Of a DNA stretch of 42,835 nucleotides, positions 34,364-42,835 are shown in pieces (position 1 is the first letter of the stretch; each line of letters opens with the position of its first letter). The notes under the pieces are model-generated. The model ran no database searches. It saw nothing but the letters and a program-made list of their open reading frames with translations, and was not told the origin of the DNA. Source of the stretch: Bacteroidaceae bacterium (GTDB taxonomy: Bacteria > Bacteroidota > Bacteroidia > Bacteroidales > Bacteroidaceae); NCBI GenBank assembly GCA_017961145.1, contig JAGCXU010000143.1, positions 1 through 42,835 of the forward strand. The letters are read 5' to 3'. The translations under genes were made by a program, and so were the position numbers.

Positions 34364-36915
34364 TTTACATAACAGAAGTCCTGACGATGTGGCAACTTAT
34401 CGTTCTTTGGGAACAAGCGATAGCAAACCTTGAAACTGCCCGCATTGTCTATGGTGTGGGAGCAAACGAAAGTGTATCTGTTGCCGTCGCGACCCCTAAG
34501 TTCGAAAGGAGCAACCTGATAGACGTGATCCTCGCCTTCCTTATCAGTCACGAGCGTAACAAGCTCAACTCCAATGGCATCGTCCAGACCTGCTTCATCA
34601 ACCACAACCTCAATGTTGTACTTAGTACCAGCTTCGATGTTGCCGTTGTTAATGTCGTCGCTTCTGTTGATGCTCACCACGTTGACTGCATCCCAACGCT
34701 CTGCCACGGCTTCCTTCCAAAGAGCAATCTCCTTGGCAAGTTGACAACCATTGGCCTGCAATTGCTGCGAACGGTCGCGAAGCTTGTTGTAGAACCTGTC
34801 GTAGTAGTCGTCGAGCTGGCGCTTCATCGTGTAGTGAGGAGCTATCTGTGCAATCGAATTCTTAATAACCTTAATCCAGCCCTTCGAAAGGCCATTCTTG
34901 TCCTTGTCATAATACAAGGGCAGAATCTCGTTCTCCAAGAGAGAGTAAATGGTTGCGGCATCAAGACGATCCTGATACTCCTGGTTCTGATAAGTGCGCT
35001 GTTCAGTAAGTGCCCATCCGGCCCCTTCGCGATAGCCCTCAAGCCACCAACCGTCCTTCACACTAAGGTTGACCACACCATTCATTTCAGCCTTTTCGCC
35101 AGAAGTGCCGCTGGCTTCCATCGGACGAGTCGGCGTGTTCATCCAAATATCAACACCACTGACAAGACGACGGGCAAGCAGGAAGTCGTAGTCCTCCACG
35201 AAGATAATCTTTGCCTGGAACTCAGGACGCTGGCTAATCTCGTAAATCTTCTTGATGAGTCCCTGACCGGCTCCATCTGCAGGATGAGCCTTACCAGCAA
35301 ACAGGAAGATGACAGGGCGCTCAGGATTGTTCACAATCTTGCTGAGACGCTCCAGGTCGGTGAAGAGCAAGTGAGCGCGCTTATAAGTAGCAAAGCGACG
35401 GCAGAAGCCGATGACCAAAGCATTGGGGTTGAAGCTCTCAATAAGCTTGACAACCCGCTGCGGATCGCCCTGATTCTTCAGCCAAGTTTCCTTGTACTGC
35501 TCAGCAACATACTTGAAGAGTTTCTTCTTCAGAGCCTGACGGGTTTCCCAGATTTCTTCGTCAGGGCAGTTGTAGATGCCATGCCAAATTTCTTCGTTTG
35601 ATTGATCGCTGAGATGCTTCGCGTCGAAGTATTTGGCATAAACTTGACGCCACTCCGTTGCACACCAAGTTGGGAAGTGAACGCCGTTGGTAACATAACC
35701 AACATGGCTTTCCTCAGGATAATAGCCGTTCCAGATGTTGTTGAACATCTTCTTGCTGACTTCACCATGCAACCAGCTCACGCCATTGACTTCCTGACAA
35801 GTGTTGCAAGCGAAAGTACTCATGCAGAACTTCTCGTTGTGGTCATCAGGATTTGTGCGACCCATGCCGATGAATTCATCCCAACTGATGCCAAGCATCT
35901 GAGGATAGCCACTCATGTACTTGCCAAAGAGGTCTTCAGCGAAATAGTCGTGACCGGCTGGCACAGGTGTGTGAACAGTATAGAGGGAAGAAGCGCGAAC
36001 TATCTCGAGTGCCTGATTGAATGTCAGACCTTCGTGAATATAGTCGCACAGACGTTGCAGGTTGCAAAGCGCAGCATGGCCCTCGTTGCAATGATATACG
36101 TCCTTCTTGATGCCAAGCTTCTTGAGCAGCAGCATGCCACCAATGCCGAGCAGAATCTCTTGTTTCAGACGGTTCTCCCAGTCGCCACCATAAAGGGCGT
36201 GAGTGATGGGCTTGTCGAACTCCGAGTTCATCTCGTTGTCTGTGTCCAAGAGGTAGAGCTTCACACGACCTACATTGACACGCCATACGTATGCATGCAC
36301 ATGATAGTTCATATAAGGAACGTCGATGACCATTGGAGTGCCATCCTCGTTCATCTGTTGCTCGATAGGCAGCGAACCGAAGTTCTGAGCCTCGTAGTTG
36401 GCAATCTGTTGCCCATCCATGGCCAGGCTTTGTGTAAAGTAGCCATAGCGATAGAGGAAGCCTACTGCACACATATCGACGTTGGAGTCGGATGCTTCCT
36501 TCACGTAGTCGCCAGCCAACATACCCAGACCGCCACTATAAATCTTCAGGGCAGAGTGGATGCCGTATTCCATACAGAAATAGGCAACTGATGGACGCTT
36601 ATGATCTGGCTCGACATCCATGTATTTACGGAACAAAGCATAAACGTCGTTGATGCGCTTCATCAATTTCTTATCCTTAACAATCTCTTCTTTGCGGCTG
36701 AAACTCAGGCGCTCCAGAAGTGCTACAGGATTGTGCTTCACATTGCGATAGAGTTCTGGATCGAGGTCGCGGAACAGGTCGCGAGCTTCGTAGTTCCATA
36801 CCCACCACATATTGTGAGCGAGTTCTTCTAGCTTACTGAGTTCGGCTGGAACACTACCTTTGACAATGATCGGCTTCCAGCTGGGCTGATTTGCATTACT
36901 TGCTTTAATCTTCAT
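34351..36915 (-). CDS. glgP: Alpha-glucan (glycogen) phosphorylase
   Basis: Product of 854 residues, the length of the GT35 type with an N-terminal DUF3417 domain ([20 protein letters not shown]). It releases glucose 1-phosphate from glycogen with pyridoxal phosphate. [20 protein letters not shown] starts the catalytic region; [24 protein letters not shown], and the PLP site in [18 protein letters not shown], whose lysine sits next to the cofactor region, follow. A C-terminal beta domain (about 740-854) completes it. It lies 15 bases after glgA; together they store and mobilise glycogen. Confidence 0.95.
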   Translation of the reverse strand: MKIKASNANQPSWKPIIVKGSVPAELSKLEELAHNMWWVWNYEARDLFRDLDPELYRNVKHNPVALLERLSFSRKEEIVKDKKLMKRINDVYALFRKYMDVEPDHKRPSVAYFCMEYGIHSALKIYSGGLGMLAGDYVKEASDSNVDMCAVGFLYRYGYFTQSLAMDGQQIANYEAQNFGSLPIEQQMNEDGTPMVIDVPYMNYHVHAYVWRVNVGRVKLYLLDTDNEMNSEFDKPITHALYGGDWENRLKQEILLGIGGMLLLKKLGIKKDVYHCNEGHAALCNLQRLCDYIHEGLTFNQALEIVRASSLYTVHTPVPAGHDYFAEDLFGKYMSGYPQMLGISWDEFIGMGRTNPDDHNEKFCMSTFACNTCQEVNGVSWLHGEVSKKMFNNIWNGYYPEESHVGYVTNGVHFPTWCATEWRQVYAKYFDAKHLSDQSNEEIWHGIYNCPDEEIWETRQALKKKLFKYVAEQYKETWLKNQGDPQRVVKLIESFNPNALVIGFCRRFATYKRAHLLFTDLERLSKIVNNPERPVIFLFAGKAHPADGAGQGLIKKIYEISQRPEFQAKIIFVEDYDFLLARRLVSGVDIWMNTPTRPMEASGTSGEKAEMNGVVNLSVKDGWWLEGYREGAGWALTEQRTYQNQEYQDRLDAATIYSLLENEILPLYYDKDKNGLSKGWIKVIKNSIAQIAPHYTMKRQLDDYYDRFYNKLRDRSQQLQANGCQLAKEIALWKEAVAERWDAVNVVSINRSDDINNGNIEAGTKYNIEVVVDEAGLDDAIGVELVTLVTDKEGEDHVYQVAPFELRGRDGNRYTFVCSHTIDNAGSFKVCYRLFPKNDKLPHRQDFCYVKWFA

Positions 36916-36930
36916 ACTTATTTATATAGG

Positions 36931-38598
36931 TTATTTGATTGTTCTTTCTTTTGCTTTTTGCAGAGCGAAGTCGTAGGCTTCGTAGTAGTATGTAATAAAG
37001 TTTTTCCAAAGTGCTTTTTCAGAGAGCTTAGCGGCATTGAGACGCACCTTGTCGATGGTCTTCTTGTCGAAAGCGGAATAACGGGCAATGATGGCACTGA
37101 GTTGTTCTGCTACATCTTGAGCATTGTAGTCGTTTCGTGCGATTACTTCCACTCCGTCTTCCAGCTTGCTGTCGTGTCCGACACTTGTGCTTGCCCAAAC
37201 GCCAAAGCCGCTGAGAGAGGTGGTGATGCAGGGAACATGGAAAGCGATTGCCTCGAGTGGCGTGTAGCCCCAAGGCTCATAGTAAGAGGGATAGGCTGCG
37301 AGGTCATCACCAATGAGGAGGTCGTAGTAAGGCATCTGGAAGATTCCGTCGTTACCATCAAGATAACAAGGAACGAAGATGACTTTCACACGACTTTGTT
37401 TGTCGTTCTTCATGCCATGAGAACGCAGGAAATTGAGTACAGGATCGTTCCAAGGTTCATGAAGATTATGGGTGATGACGGGATCGGGCAACGGTTCAGT
37501 ATATGTCCAACCCAGTTTGAGGCGCTCTTGCAGGTCAGTACGAGGGCTCTCCACCCAAGCAGGGACCTGAATGAGCATAAGGACAGGGCGTTGCAAATCG
37601 CTGTCGTAGAGGCTTCGATAGGCTGCTTCGAGGAAGACATCGATACCTTTGTTGCGATATTCATAGCGACCACTCGTAGCAACGATGAGTGTATCGTCCG
37701 CAAGTTCAGCACCAGTCAAAGCATTCGCAACTTTCAGAATCTTTGCTCTTGCCTCTTTGCGACGTTTTGTAAAGGCTGGGCCAGCAGGAACGAAGTCTGC
37801 TTCAAAGCCGTTTGGCAAGATGACATCAGGCTGTTTATCAAGCAGTTCTGCGCACTCTCGACCAGTCACATCGCTGACTGTCGTGAAGCAATCGACATTG
37901 TGAGCCGTCTGCCTTTCGACGCTGTGCTTTGCGACCACATTGAGTTCTGCAGCCATTTGAGAGCCGTTGTAAGCCCAAAGGTAGTCGTAGAGTGGCTTGT
38001 TGTTGCCTGCGATGCTTCGGCCAATGCTTGTGGCATGAGTAGTGAAGATGGTGGCAATCTCAGGCACATGCTTCTTGATGTAGAGTGCTCCAAGACATGT
38101 CATCCACTCGTGAGCCTGAAAGACAACCTTCTTCTTGACACCAAGATAATAGCGGTAGAAGCTTTCCACCACAAGGCCTGCAGCAATGCTGAACATGCTG
38201 GCTTCGTCGTAGTCGCCATAAGCATGAAGGCTATCTATTTGGACATCTTCCCAGACTTTACCATATATCTCGTTCTTCAACTCGAAATATGGCTGGAAGT
38301 CAACGAGGACAACACAAGGTTTGCCAGGGATGTTCCAACGGCCAGTACGGATACGGATATGGAGGTCACTTTCCGCAGCCATCTTCACCCAAGGACGCCA
38401 CATCGTCGCATCCTCCAAGAAGAGAGGGTTCTTCTTGCCTTGCCAAAGGTCTGGGCCGATGAACAGAAGTCTGTCGGAGAACTGTTCCTGCAGGGTCTTG
38501 GCACGAGTCGAGAGCACCGTATAGATGCCTCCCATCTTGTTGCAAACCTCCCAGCTGCTCTCGAAAATAAAGTCTGGTACCAATCTTTTTTCGCTCAT
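36931..38598 (-). CDS. Glycogen synthase, GT3-like (eukaryote-type)
   Basis: Product of 555 residues from MSEKRLVPDFIFESSWEVCNK; the TTG two codons upstream is less likely. FIFESSWEVCNKMGGIYTVL is the start of the animal/fungal-type GYS family (Pfam Glycogen_syn) rather than the bacterial GlgA start KVLFVASE. VFQAHEWMTCLGALY, FTTHATSIGRSIAGNN, LPNGFEADF and YPSYYEPWGYTPLEAIAFHVP (the glutamate catalytic motif) agree. It extends glycogen from a nucleotide-sugar donor. This form is usual in Bacteroidales. A -7 box at 38635-38628 precedes it; glgP follows in the same operon. Confidence 0.93.
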   Translation of the reverse strand: MSEKRLVPDFIFESSWEVCNKMGGIYTVLSTRAKTLQEQFSDRLLFIGPDLWQGKKNPLFLEDATMWRPWVKMAAESDLHIRIRTGRWNIPGKPCVVLVDFQPYFELKNEIYGKVWEDVQIDSLHAYGDYDEASMFSIAAGLVVESFYRYYLGVKKKVVFQAHEWMTCLGALYIKKHVPEIATIFTTHATSIGRSIAGNNKPLYDYLWAYNGSQMAAELNVVAKHSVERQTAHNVDCFTTVSDVTGRECAELLDKQPDVILPNGFEADFVPAGPAFTKRRKEARAKILKVANALTGAELADDTLIVATSGRYEYRNKGIDVFLEAAYRSLYDSDLQRPVLMLIQVPAWVESPRTDLQERLKLGWTYTEPLPDPVITHNLHEPWNDPVLNFLRSHGMKNDKQSRVKVIFVPCYLDGNDGIFQMPYYDLLIGDDLAAYPSYYEPWGYTPLEAIAFHVPCITTSLSGFGVWASTSVGHDSKLEDGVEVIARNDYNAQDVAEQLSAIIARYSAFDKKTIDKVRLNAAKLSEKALWKNFITYYYEAYDFALQKAKERTIK

Positions 38599-38627
38599 TA
38601 ACAACTAATCTTTCCTTATTTCGCGCG

Positions 38628-38635
38628 CAAAGATA
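38628..38635 (-). promoter_or_regulatory. -7 box of the glycogen operon
   Basis: TATCTTTG on the minus strand, 29 bases before the start at 38598. Confidence 0.6.
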
Positions 38636-38721
38636 CAACAATTTATGTTAAAAAAGAAACGTTTTGTGCTTTTTATATATAAATGTATAAGGTTTTTGCT
38701 ACAACATAATACTTTTTTCAC

Positions 38722-38729
38722 TATCTTTG
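38722..38729 (+). promoter_or_regulatory. -7 box of the exported protein/cytochrome operon
   Basis: TATCTTTG, 41 bases before the ATG at 38771. A TTTG lies about 23 bases upstream, slightly wider than usual. Confidence 0.55.
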
Positions 38730-38770
38730 TGGGAGTTTACAACACCTACAGGGTAAATACAAAACTTCAC

Positions 38771-39184
38771 ATGAGAAGATGGGCAACTACTGCAGTGATG
38801 TTTGCAATCTTCACTGCAGTTATTGGCGGACAACCCTGGAAGCTCCAGCTTCATTGTCCAGAAGAGAAAATCGACTTGCGGCTCGACCTCTATGAAGAGA
38901 GCATCGAAGTGCCCGGATTGGAGGCTTTCGGACCGATGAACGGCTACATGGATGGCAACATCTACGGCGTTTGGTATGTGGTATCGTTCGACATCAAGGA
39001 CGACAAGCAGGCCAGCATCACCATCGCCAACGACCTCGGAAGCGAGGATCAGAAGCTGACGCTCACACAGAATCCTGACTCTTCCTATCAACTCAAATTC
39101 CTGGGATACAACGCTGTGAAGCGAGCTCAGGGAAAGAAGTTGGTGAAAATCCCGTCGGAAATGAAAATGATAATTAAGAAATGA
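38771..39184 (+). CDS. 137-residue exported protein coupled to the cytochrome gene
   Basis: Starts MRRWATTAVMFAIFTAVIGG, a probable signal peptide; the longer frame from 38645 would cross the promoter. The mature part is a small beta-rich domain: VYGVWYVVSFDIKDD-like strands in the middle (in fact IYGVWYVVSFDIKDD), then ITIANDLGSEDQKLTL and YQLKFLGYNAVKRA, ending KMIIKK. I do not recognise the family. Its stop overlaps the start of the cytochrome/FGE-like gene by ATGA, which suggests the two products are needed together in the periplasm. Confidence 0.72.
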   Translation: MRRWATTAVMFAIFTAVIGGQPWKLQLHCPEEKIDLRLDLYEESIEVPGLEAFGPMNGYMDGNIYGVWYVVSFDIKDDKQASITIANDLGSEDQKLTLTQNPDSSYQLKFLGYNAVKRAQGKKLVKIPSEMKMIIKK

Positions 39185-40689
39185 CAACTCGCAAGAAATA
39201 TCTTTTCGCCGTTCTTGGCGGCATCCTGTTCGGCATCGTGCTTGTGCTGGCGGCTCTCTATACGAGCAATGTCACCTCGACAAACGAGTCGTGCGCAGCC
39301 TGTCATGTGCATCCAGAAGCTGAAACGAGTTGGAAGCAAAGCAAACACTACATGAACAAAAGTGGTGTGCAGACAGATTGCGCAGCCTGCCATCTTCCGC
39401 CAGAAGGAACGCCTCACTACTATTGGGCAAAGGTAAAGATAGGCTTGCACGATGTTTGGATGTATCTTACTCACGACAAAGAAGACTTCGACTTCGAGTC
39501 AAAACGGACAGAAGAATATGCTCCGAATATCGTCTTCAACAATTCTTGCAAGAAGTGTCATACAAATCTCTTCCCTGAAGACATTACTGACGATGGTGTG
39601 GCAGCACATCTGTATTACGAAGAAAACGAGGAGAAACTGGGTTTGCAATGCGTTACCTGCCACCTCGATGCCGGCCATTTCATTGCCGGATACAAGCATG
39701 AGAAGATGACGACGGCCCCCATCGACACGACAGGACCAGTCTATACGGAGCCCGCATCAGTAACAAGTTTCGCGAACTTCATCGAGACAATTCCTGGCAC
39801 TCGCGCCTCCATCAGCATGATAGCTGTGCCTGGTGGCAAATTCACGATGGGCAGCAACAAGGGCGACAAGTTCAGCAGGCCTGACGAATACCCAGCTCAC
39901 GAAGTCACAGTCTCGTCCTTCTTCATGGGAGAGATGGAGGTGACTTGGAACCAATATTGGGCTTTCTACGTCGAAACAATGTCTGAAGGACGCACAAAAC
40001 CAGAGACAATTTATGCCAACAACAGCCGCCCGGATGTGGATGTCGTGTCAGGTCCTACCCCACCCTTCGGCATGCCCGATCAAGGCTGGGGCATGGGAAA
40101 TCGTCCTGCCATCACTATGACGCATTATGCTGCAGAGACTTTCTGCCAATGGCTCAGCCTGAAGACCGGCAGACACTATCGTTTGCCGACAGAAGCCGAA
40201 TGGGAATATGCTGCAAGAGGCGGCACAGATACACCCTATTTCTTCGAAGGCAAACCCTCTTCCTACTCGAGTCTGGGACTTTGGAACAGTATCTTCGGAA
40301 CAGACACGACAACCATCAATCGCTATGCTATATATGCCCTCAACAGCAAGAACCGCACTCAAGAGCCTTCGCGAGTGGCTGCCAATCCGTTCGGCCTTCG
40401 CAACATGCTTGGAAATGTGATGGAGTATTGCCAGGACTGGTATGCTGAGGATGCCTACGAAAAGGGAAGCGCGAACGCCGTCAACCCAAAAGGACCTGCG
40501 ACGGGCACAGACTATGTGGTTCGAGGCGGTTGCTACAACGACGATGCAAGCGAGTTGCGTTGTGCAGCACGGCGGCGAAGCGACTACGAGGCTTGGCTCA
40601 AGACCGATCCACAAAACCCAAAGAGCATCTGGTGGCTGAGCGATATAAAAGGCATCGGCTTCAGAGTCGTTTGCGATGCAGAGAACTAA
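39181..40689 (+). CDS. Fusion of NapC/NrfH-like tetraheme cytochrome c and formylglycine-generating-enzyme-like domain
   Basis: Product of 502 residues. One N-terminal membrane helix (about residues 8-28) is followed by four CXXCH heme sites: CAACH 38-42, CAACH 67-71, CKKCH 123-127, CVTCH 157-161. This fits the NapC/NrfH type that takes electrons from menaquinol. From about residue 212 an FGE-sulfatase/SUMF1 domain begins (MIAVPGGKFTMGSNKGD), with EMEVTWNQYWAF, YRLPTEAEWEYAARGG, FGLRNMLGNVMEYCQDWY and VVRGGCYNDDASELRCAARR. The active-site cysteine pair of true formylglycine-generating enzymes, four residues apart, is absent: the cysteines here are at GGC and LRC. So that activity is doubtful. 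No nitrite or nitrate reductase is nearby; the electron acceptor is unknown. Confidence 0.9.
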   Translation: MTTRKKYLFAVLGGILFGIVLVLAALYTSNVTSTNESCAACHVHPEAETSWKQSKHYMNKSGVQTDCAACHLPPEGTPHYYWAKVKIGLHDVWMYLTHDKEDFDFESKRTEEYAPNIVFNNSCKKCHTNLFPEDITDDGVAAHLYYEENEEKLGLQCVTCHLDAGHFIAGYKHEKMTTAPIDTTGPVYTEPASVTSFANFIETIPGTRASISMIAVPGGKFTMGSNKGDKFSRPDEYPAHEVTVSSFFMGEMEVTWNQYWAFYVETMSEGRTKPETIYANNSRPDVDVVSGPTPPFGMPDQGWGMGNRPAITMTHYAAETFCQWLSLKTGRHYRLPTEAEWEYAARGGTDTPYFFEGKPSSYSSLGLWNSIFGTDTTTINRYAIYALNSKNRTQEPSRVAANPFGLRNMLGNVMEYCQDWYAEDAYEKGSANAVNPKGPATGTDYVVRGGCYNDDASELRCAARRRSDYEAWLKTDPQNPKSIWWLSDIKGIGFRVVCDAEN

Positions 40690-40727
40690 AAACCTTACAA
40701 ACCAACATATTTATAAACTGAATCATT

Positions 40728-42071
40728 ATGAAACAAGAAGGTATTAGCAGACGCCACTTTCTGACTGGCGCTGCTGCTGTTGGAGCTGCTGCTATGGCTG
40801 CTCCCTCATTACTTGCCAGCTGTTCTGGCGGCAACAAACTCACGCCCCTCAAGAAGGAAGGCGAATACTATGTGCCTGAACTGCCCGACAAAGCCATCGA
40901 TGGTCCTGAACTGAAGGTAGGTCTCATCGGTTGTGGTGGTCGTGGAAGCGGTGCCATCATCAACTTGCTTGATGCTGCCGACAACATCAAGGTGGTTGCT
41001 CTTGGCGATGTATTCGAAGACCGCCTGAACGACGTTCGCAATCGTCTCATCAACGAGCGCCAGCAAGAAGTGCCTCAAGAGAACTGCTTCGTTGGTTTCG
41101 ATGCTTACAAAAAGGTGATCGACTCTGGCGTGGATATGGTTATCCTCACCACACCTCCTGTCTTCCGTCCTGAACAGTTCAAGTATGCTACTGAGAAGGG
41201 CGTCCACTCTTTCCTCGAGAAACCAATCGCAGTTGATGCCAAAGGTTATCGTTCCGTTATGGCAACTGCCAAGCAGGCTCAGGCAAAGGGCTTGAGCGTA
41301 GTAGTTGGCACCCAGCGTCACCACGAACGTCGCTATGTGGAAGCAAACAAGCAGATACAGGCAGGACTTATTGGCGACATCACTGGCGGCAATGTATATT
41401 GGAATCAAGGCATGCTGTGGTATCGTCAGCGCGAAGCCGGCTGGACAGACATGGAATGGAACATCCGCGACTGGGTGAACTGGAAGTGGCTCTCTGGCGA
41501 CCACATCATCGAGCAACACGTTCACAACATCGACGTCTTCCTCTGGATGAGCGGTTTGAAGCCAGTTTCTGCAACAGCATTCGGCTCTCGTCAACGTCGT
41601 GTCACAGGCGACCAGTATGACTTCTTCAGCACCGACTTCACGATGGAGAACGGCATCCACATGCACTCGATGTGCCGCCAAATTGACGGTTGCAGCAGCA
41701 AGGTGAGCGAGTTTATCCAAGGCAGCAAAGGCAGCTGGAACAGCGAAACGAACGAGATTAAAGACCTCGAAGGCAACGTTATCTGGAAGTACGACGAGGA
41801 GAAAGCAAAGCAAGACTTCCAGCAGCACGACCCCTATACTCTGGAGCACGTTGATTGGGTGAACCACATCCGCAAGGGAACTGCTCACGAGGAAGCAACA
41901 GACAACGCTATCTCCTGCATGGCTGGCATTATGGGTCGCGAGGCTGCTTACACAGGTCAAACCGTCACTTGGGACGAGATGACACAGTCGCAACAGGACT
42001 TCCTGCCGGAGAAACTCGAACTTGGTCCGCTCGACTTAGCTTCGATGACTGTGCCCGTGCCTGGACAATAA
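40728..42071 (+). CDS. Twin-arginine Gfo/Idh/MocA-family oxidoreductase lipoprotein
   Basis: Product of 447 residues. The N terminus carries a twin-arginine motif (SRRHFLTG), a hydrophobic alanine-rich stretch and a lipobox (LLASC), so it is likely exported folded with cofactor and then lipidated. The Rossmann fold opens KVGLIGCGGRGSGAI near residue 64; FLEKPIAVDAKG is the conserved EKP motif. GDHIIEQHVHNIDVFLWM supplies the histidines and aspartate of the sugar site. Relatives are periplasmic sugar oxidoreductases; GH109 glycosidases share fold and export, so hydrolysis by an NAD mechanism is an alternative. It lies 38 bases after the cytochrome gene and 12 before a TIM-barrel isomerase, so the three may act on one sugar. 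Confidence 0.9.
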   Translation: MKQEGISRRHFLTGAAAVGAAAMAAPSLLASCSGGNKLTPLKKEGEYYVPELPDKAIDGPELKVGLIGCGGRGSGAIINLLDAADNIKVVALGDVFEDRLNDVRNRLINERQQEVPQENCFVGFDAYKKVIDSGVDMVILTTPPVFRPEQFKYATEKGVHSFLEKPIAVDAKGYRSVMATAKQAQAKGLSVVVGTQRHHERRYVEANKQIQAGLIGDITGGNVYWNQGMLWYRQREAGWTDMEWNIRDWVNWKWLSGDHIIEQHVHNIDVFLWMSGLKPVSATAFGSRQRRVTGDQYDFFSTDFTMENGIHMHSMCRQIDGCSSKVSEFIQGSKGSWNSETNEIKDLEGNVIWKYDEEKAKQDFQQHDPYTLEHVDWVNHIRKGTAHEEATDNAISCMAGIMGREAAYTGQTVTWDEMTQSQQDFLPEKLELGPLDLASMTVPVPGQ

Positions 42072-42083
42072 ATACCAAACACT

Positions 42084-42835
42084 ATGAAACGACGTAATTT
42101 CCTTTTAACATCAATGGCTGGTGCAGCAACAGCTGCACTGGCTCCCTCAACGGTGCTGGCTTCTTGTGCTCCCAAGAAGGATGGAAAGAAAGCCAGTGCC
42201 ACTCCGCTCAATCTGTGCTTTCAGGAAGGTATCGCTCTTGGAGCAACCCTTCAGGAGAAGCTCGACTACTGCGAAAGTCTGGGTGTAACAGGTTTTGAAG
42301 TAGGTGGAAGAGGTTTAGCCGGTCGTGTGGATGAGATAAACAATGCCCTCAAGGGACGCAATGTTCGGATGGCTGCAATATGTGCAGGTTTCGATGGCTT
42401 CATCCTTGCTGAAGACGGACAAAAGGATGCTTTCGACCGCACAATGCGCGAAATCATCGAGGCTGCCGGCAAGATCAACTCTTGTGGCGTCATCATGGTG
42501 CCTGCCTTCAACGGACAGAAACCTTGTCGTCCTCATACGATGGACACGAGAAACTACCTCTGCGAACAGCTTCACGAACTTGGCGAGTTCGCAGTTCACT
42601 GCGGAACAACGGTTATCCTCGAGCCTTTGAACAGAGGCGAATGCTTCTATATGCGCTTAGTTGCCGATGCTGCGGCTAGTGCTCGCGATGCTGACAGCAA
42701 GGGCGTGAAGTGCATGGGCGACTTCTGGCACATGCAGGAAGAGACATCAGACTATGCCGCCTTCATGGCAGCAGGCACGAAATATCTGCAGCACGTCCAC
42801 ATCGCCAGCCGCGGACGACGCAAAACGCCCGGAGA
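42084..42835 (+). CDS. Twin-arginine TIM-barrel sugar isomerase/epimerase-like lipoprotein (runs off the window)
   Basis: Starts MKRRNFLLTSMAGAATAALA with a twin-arginine pair and a lipobox (VLASC), as in the gene before it. The first 250 residues are present; the end lies beyond the window. The sequence is of the xylose-isomerase-like TIM-barrel (AP_endonuc_2) family: NLCFQEGIALGATLQEKLDYC, GVTGFEVGGRGLAGR, IIEAAGKINSCGVIMVP, and metal-binding residues in VILEPLNRGECF and MGDFWHMQEE. From memory, exported pairs of this enzyme and a Gfo/Idh/MocA protein belong to 3-keto-sugar pathways that cleave glycosides by oxidation and elimination in Bacteroides. That role is inference here. Confidence 0.85.
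   Translation, partial: MKRRNFLLTSMAGAATAALAPSTVLASCAPKKDGKKASATPLNLCFQEGIALGATLQEKLDYCESLGVTGFEVGGRGLAGRVDEINNALKGRNVRMAAICAGFDGFILAEDGQKDAFDRTMREIIEAAGKINSCGVIMVPAFNGQKPCRPHTMDTRNYLCEQLHELGEFAVHCGTTVILEPLNRGECFYMRLVADAAASARDADSKGVKCMGDFWHMQEETSDYAAFMAAGTKYLQHVHIASRGRRKTPG

Noticed and set aside
36958..38601. 547-codon plus-strand frame
   Set aside because: Antisense shadow of the glycogen synthase gene.
39181..40689. GldJ/GldK-type gliding protein
   Set aside because: Those share the FGE-like fold but are lipoproteins without heme sites; here four CXXCH motifs and a membrane helix precede the domain.
40809..41993. 394-codon minus-strand frame
   Set aside because: Antisense to the Gfo/Idh/MocA gene.

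Overview
The window looks like chromosome of a Prevotella-like member of the Bacteroidales. The evidence is the Bacteroidetes promoter signal (-7 TAnnTTTG, sometimes with TTTG 20-21 bases upstream) before many genes. Bacteroidales-type genes agree: type III glutamine synthetase, a PyrK/PyrD pair, a GT3-like glycogen synthase with an alpha-glucan phosphorylase, a BspA-type/GLUG surface protein, and secreted proteins with short C-terminal tails of the type-IX-secretion style. A GH5-GH43 enzyme points to plant-fibre feeding. Genus is inference. I saw no rRNA, tRNA, CRISPR array, transposase or prophage gene.

Layout. 1-2.6 kb: tail of an unknown gene, a Wza-like export lipoprotein, a small HAD phosphatase, a 55-residue membrane protein and a beta-barrel protein. 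2.7-6.1 kb (minus): pyrK, pyrD, trmD, a zeta-like P-loop kinase and a coupled 69-residue protein. 6.2-9.7 kb: HTH regulator, a 690-base AT-rich gap with repeated TTTACAAA sites, holA, AMP nucleosidase, and a lone HsdR-N nuclease domain. 9.9-15.8 kb: zinc-ribbon coiled-coil protein and Nif3 protein (minus), then aguA, aguB and glnN (plus), a putrescine/ammonia cluster. 16.1-27.2 kb: an apparent operon with a 58-residue peptide, two giant exported proteins (1655 and 1528 residues) and a polysaccharide pyruvyl transferase. 27.5-38.6 kb (minus): DUF3667 protein, GH5-GH43 enzyme, and glgA-glgP-MATE-trmO. 38.8 kb to the end (plus): an exported protein, a tetraheme cytochrome c fused to a formylglycine-generating-enzyme-like domain, and two twin-arginine lipoproteins (Gfo/Idh/MocA oxidoreductase and a TIM-barrel isomerase/epimerase, the latter cut by the window edge).

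The most unusual signal is not a gene. A family of tandem 22-bp repeats occurs at five places (5156-5287, 9755-9842, 15824-15955, about 27264-27338, 32165-32340). Each lies within about 35 bases of a stop codon and is in the same orientation relative to the gene it follows. Units are nearly identical inside an array but differ between arrays. One array separates pyrK from pyrD. I do not recognise the family. Other leads are the cytochrome/FGE-like fusion next to twin-arginine sugar-redox lipoproteins, the 58-residue peptide leading the giant-protein operon, and the TTTACAAA cluster beside the HTH gene.
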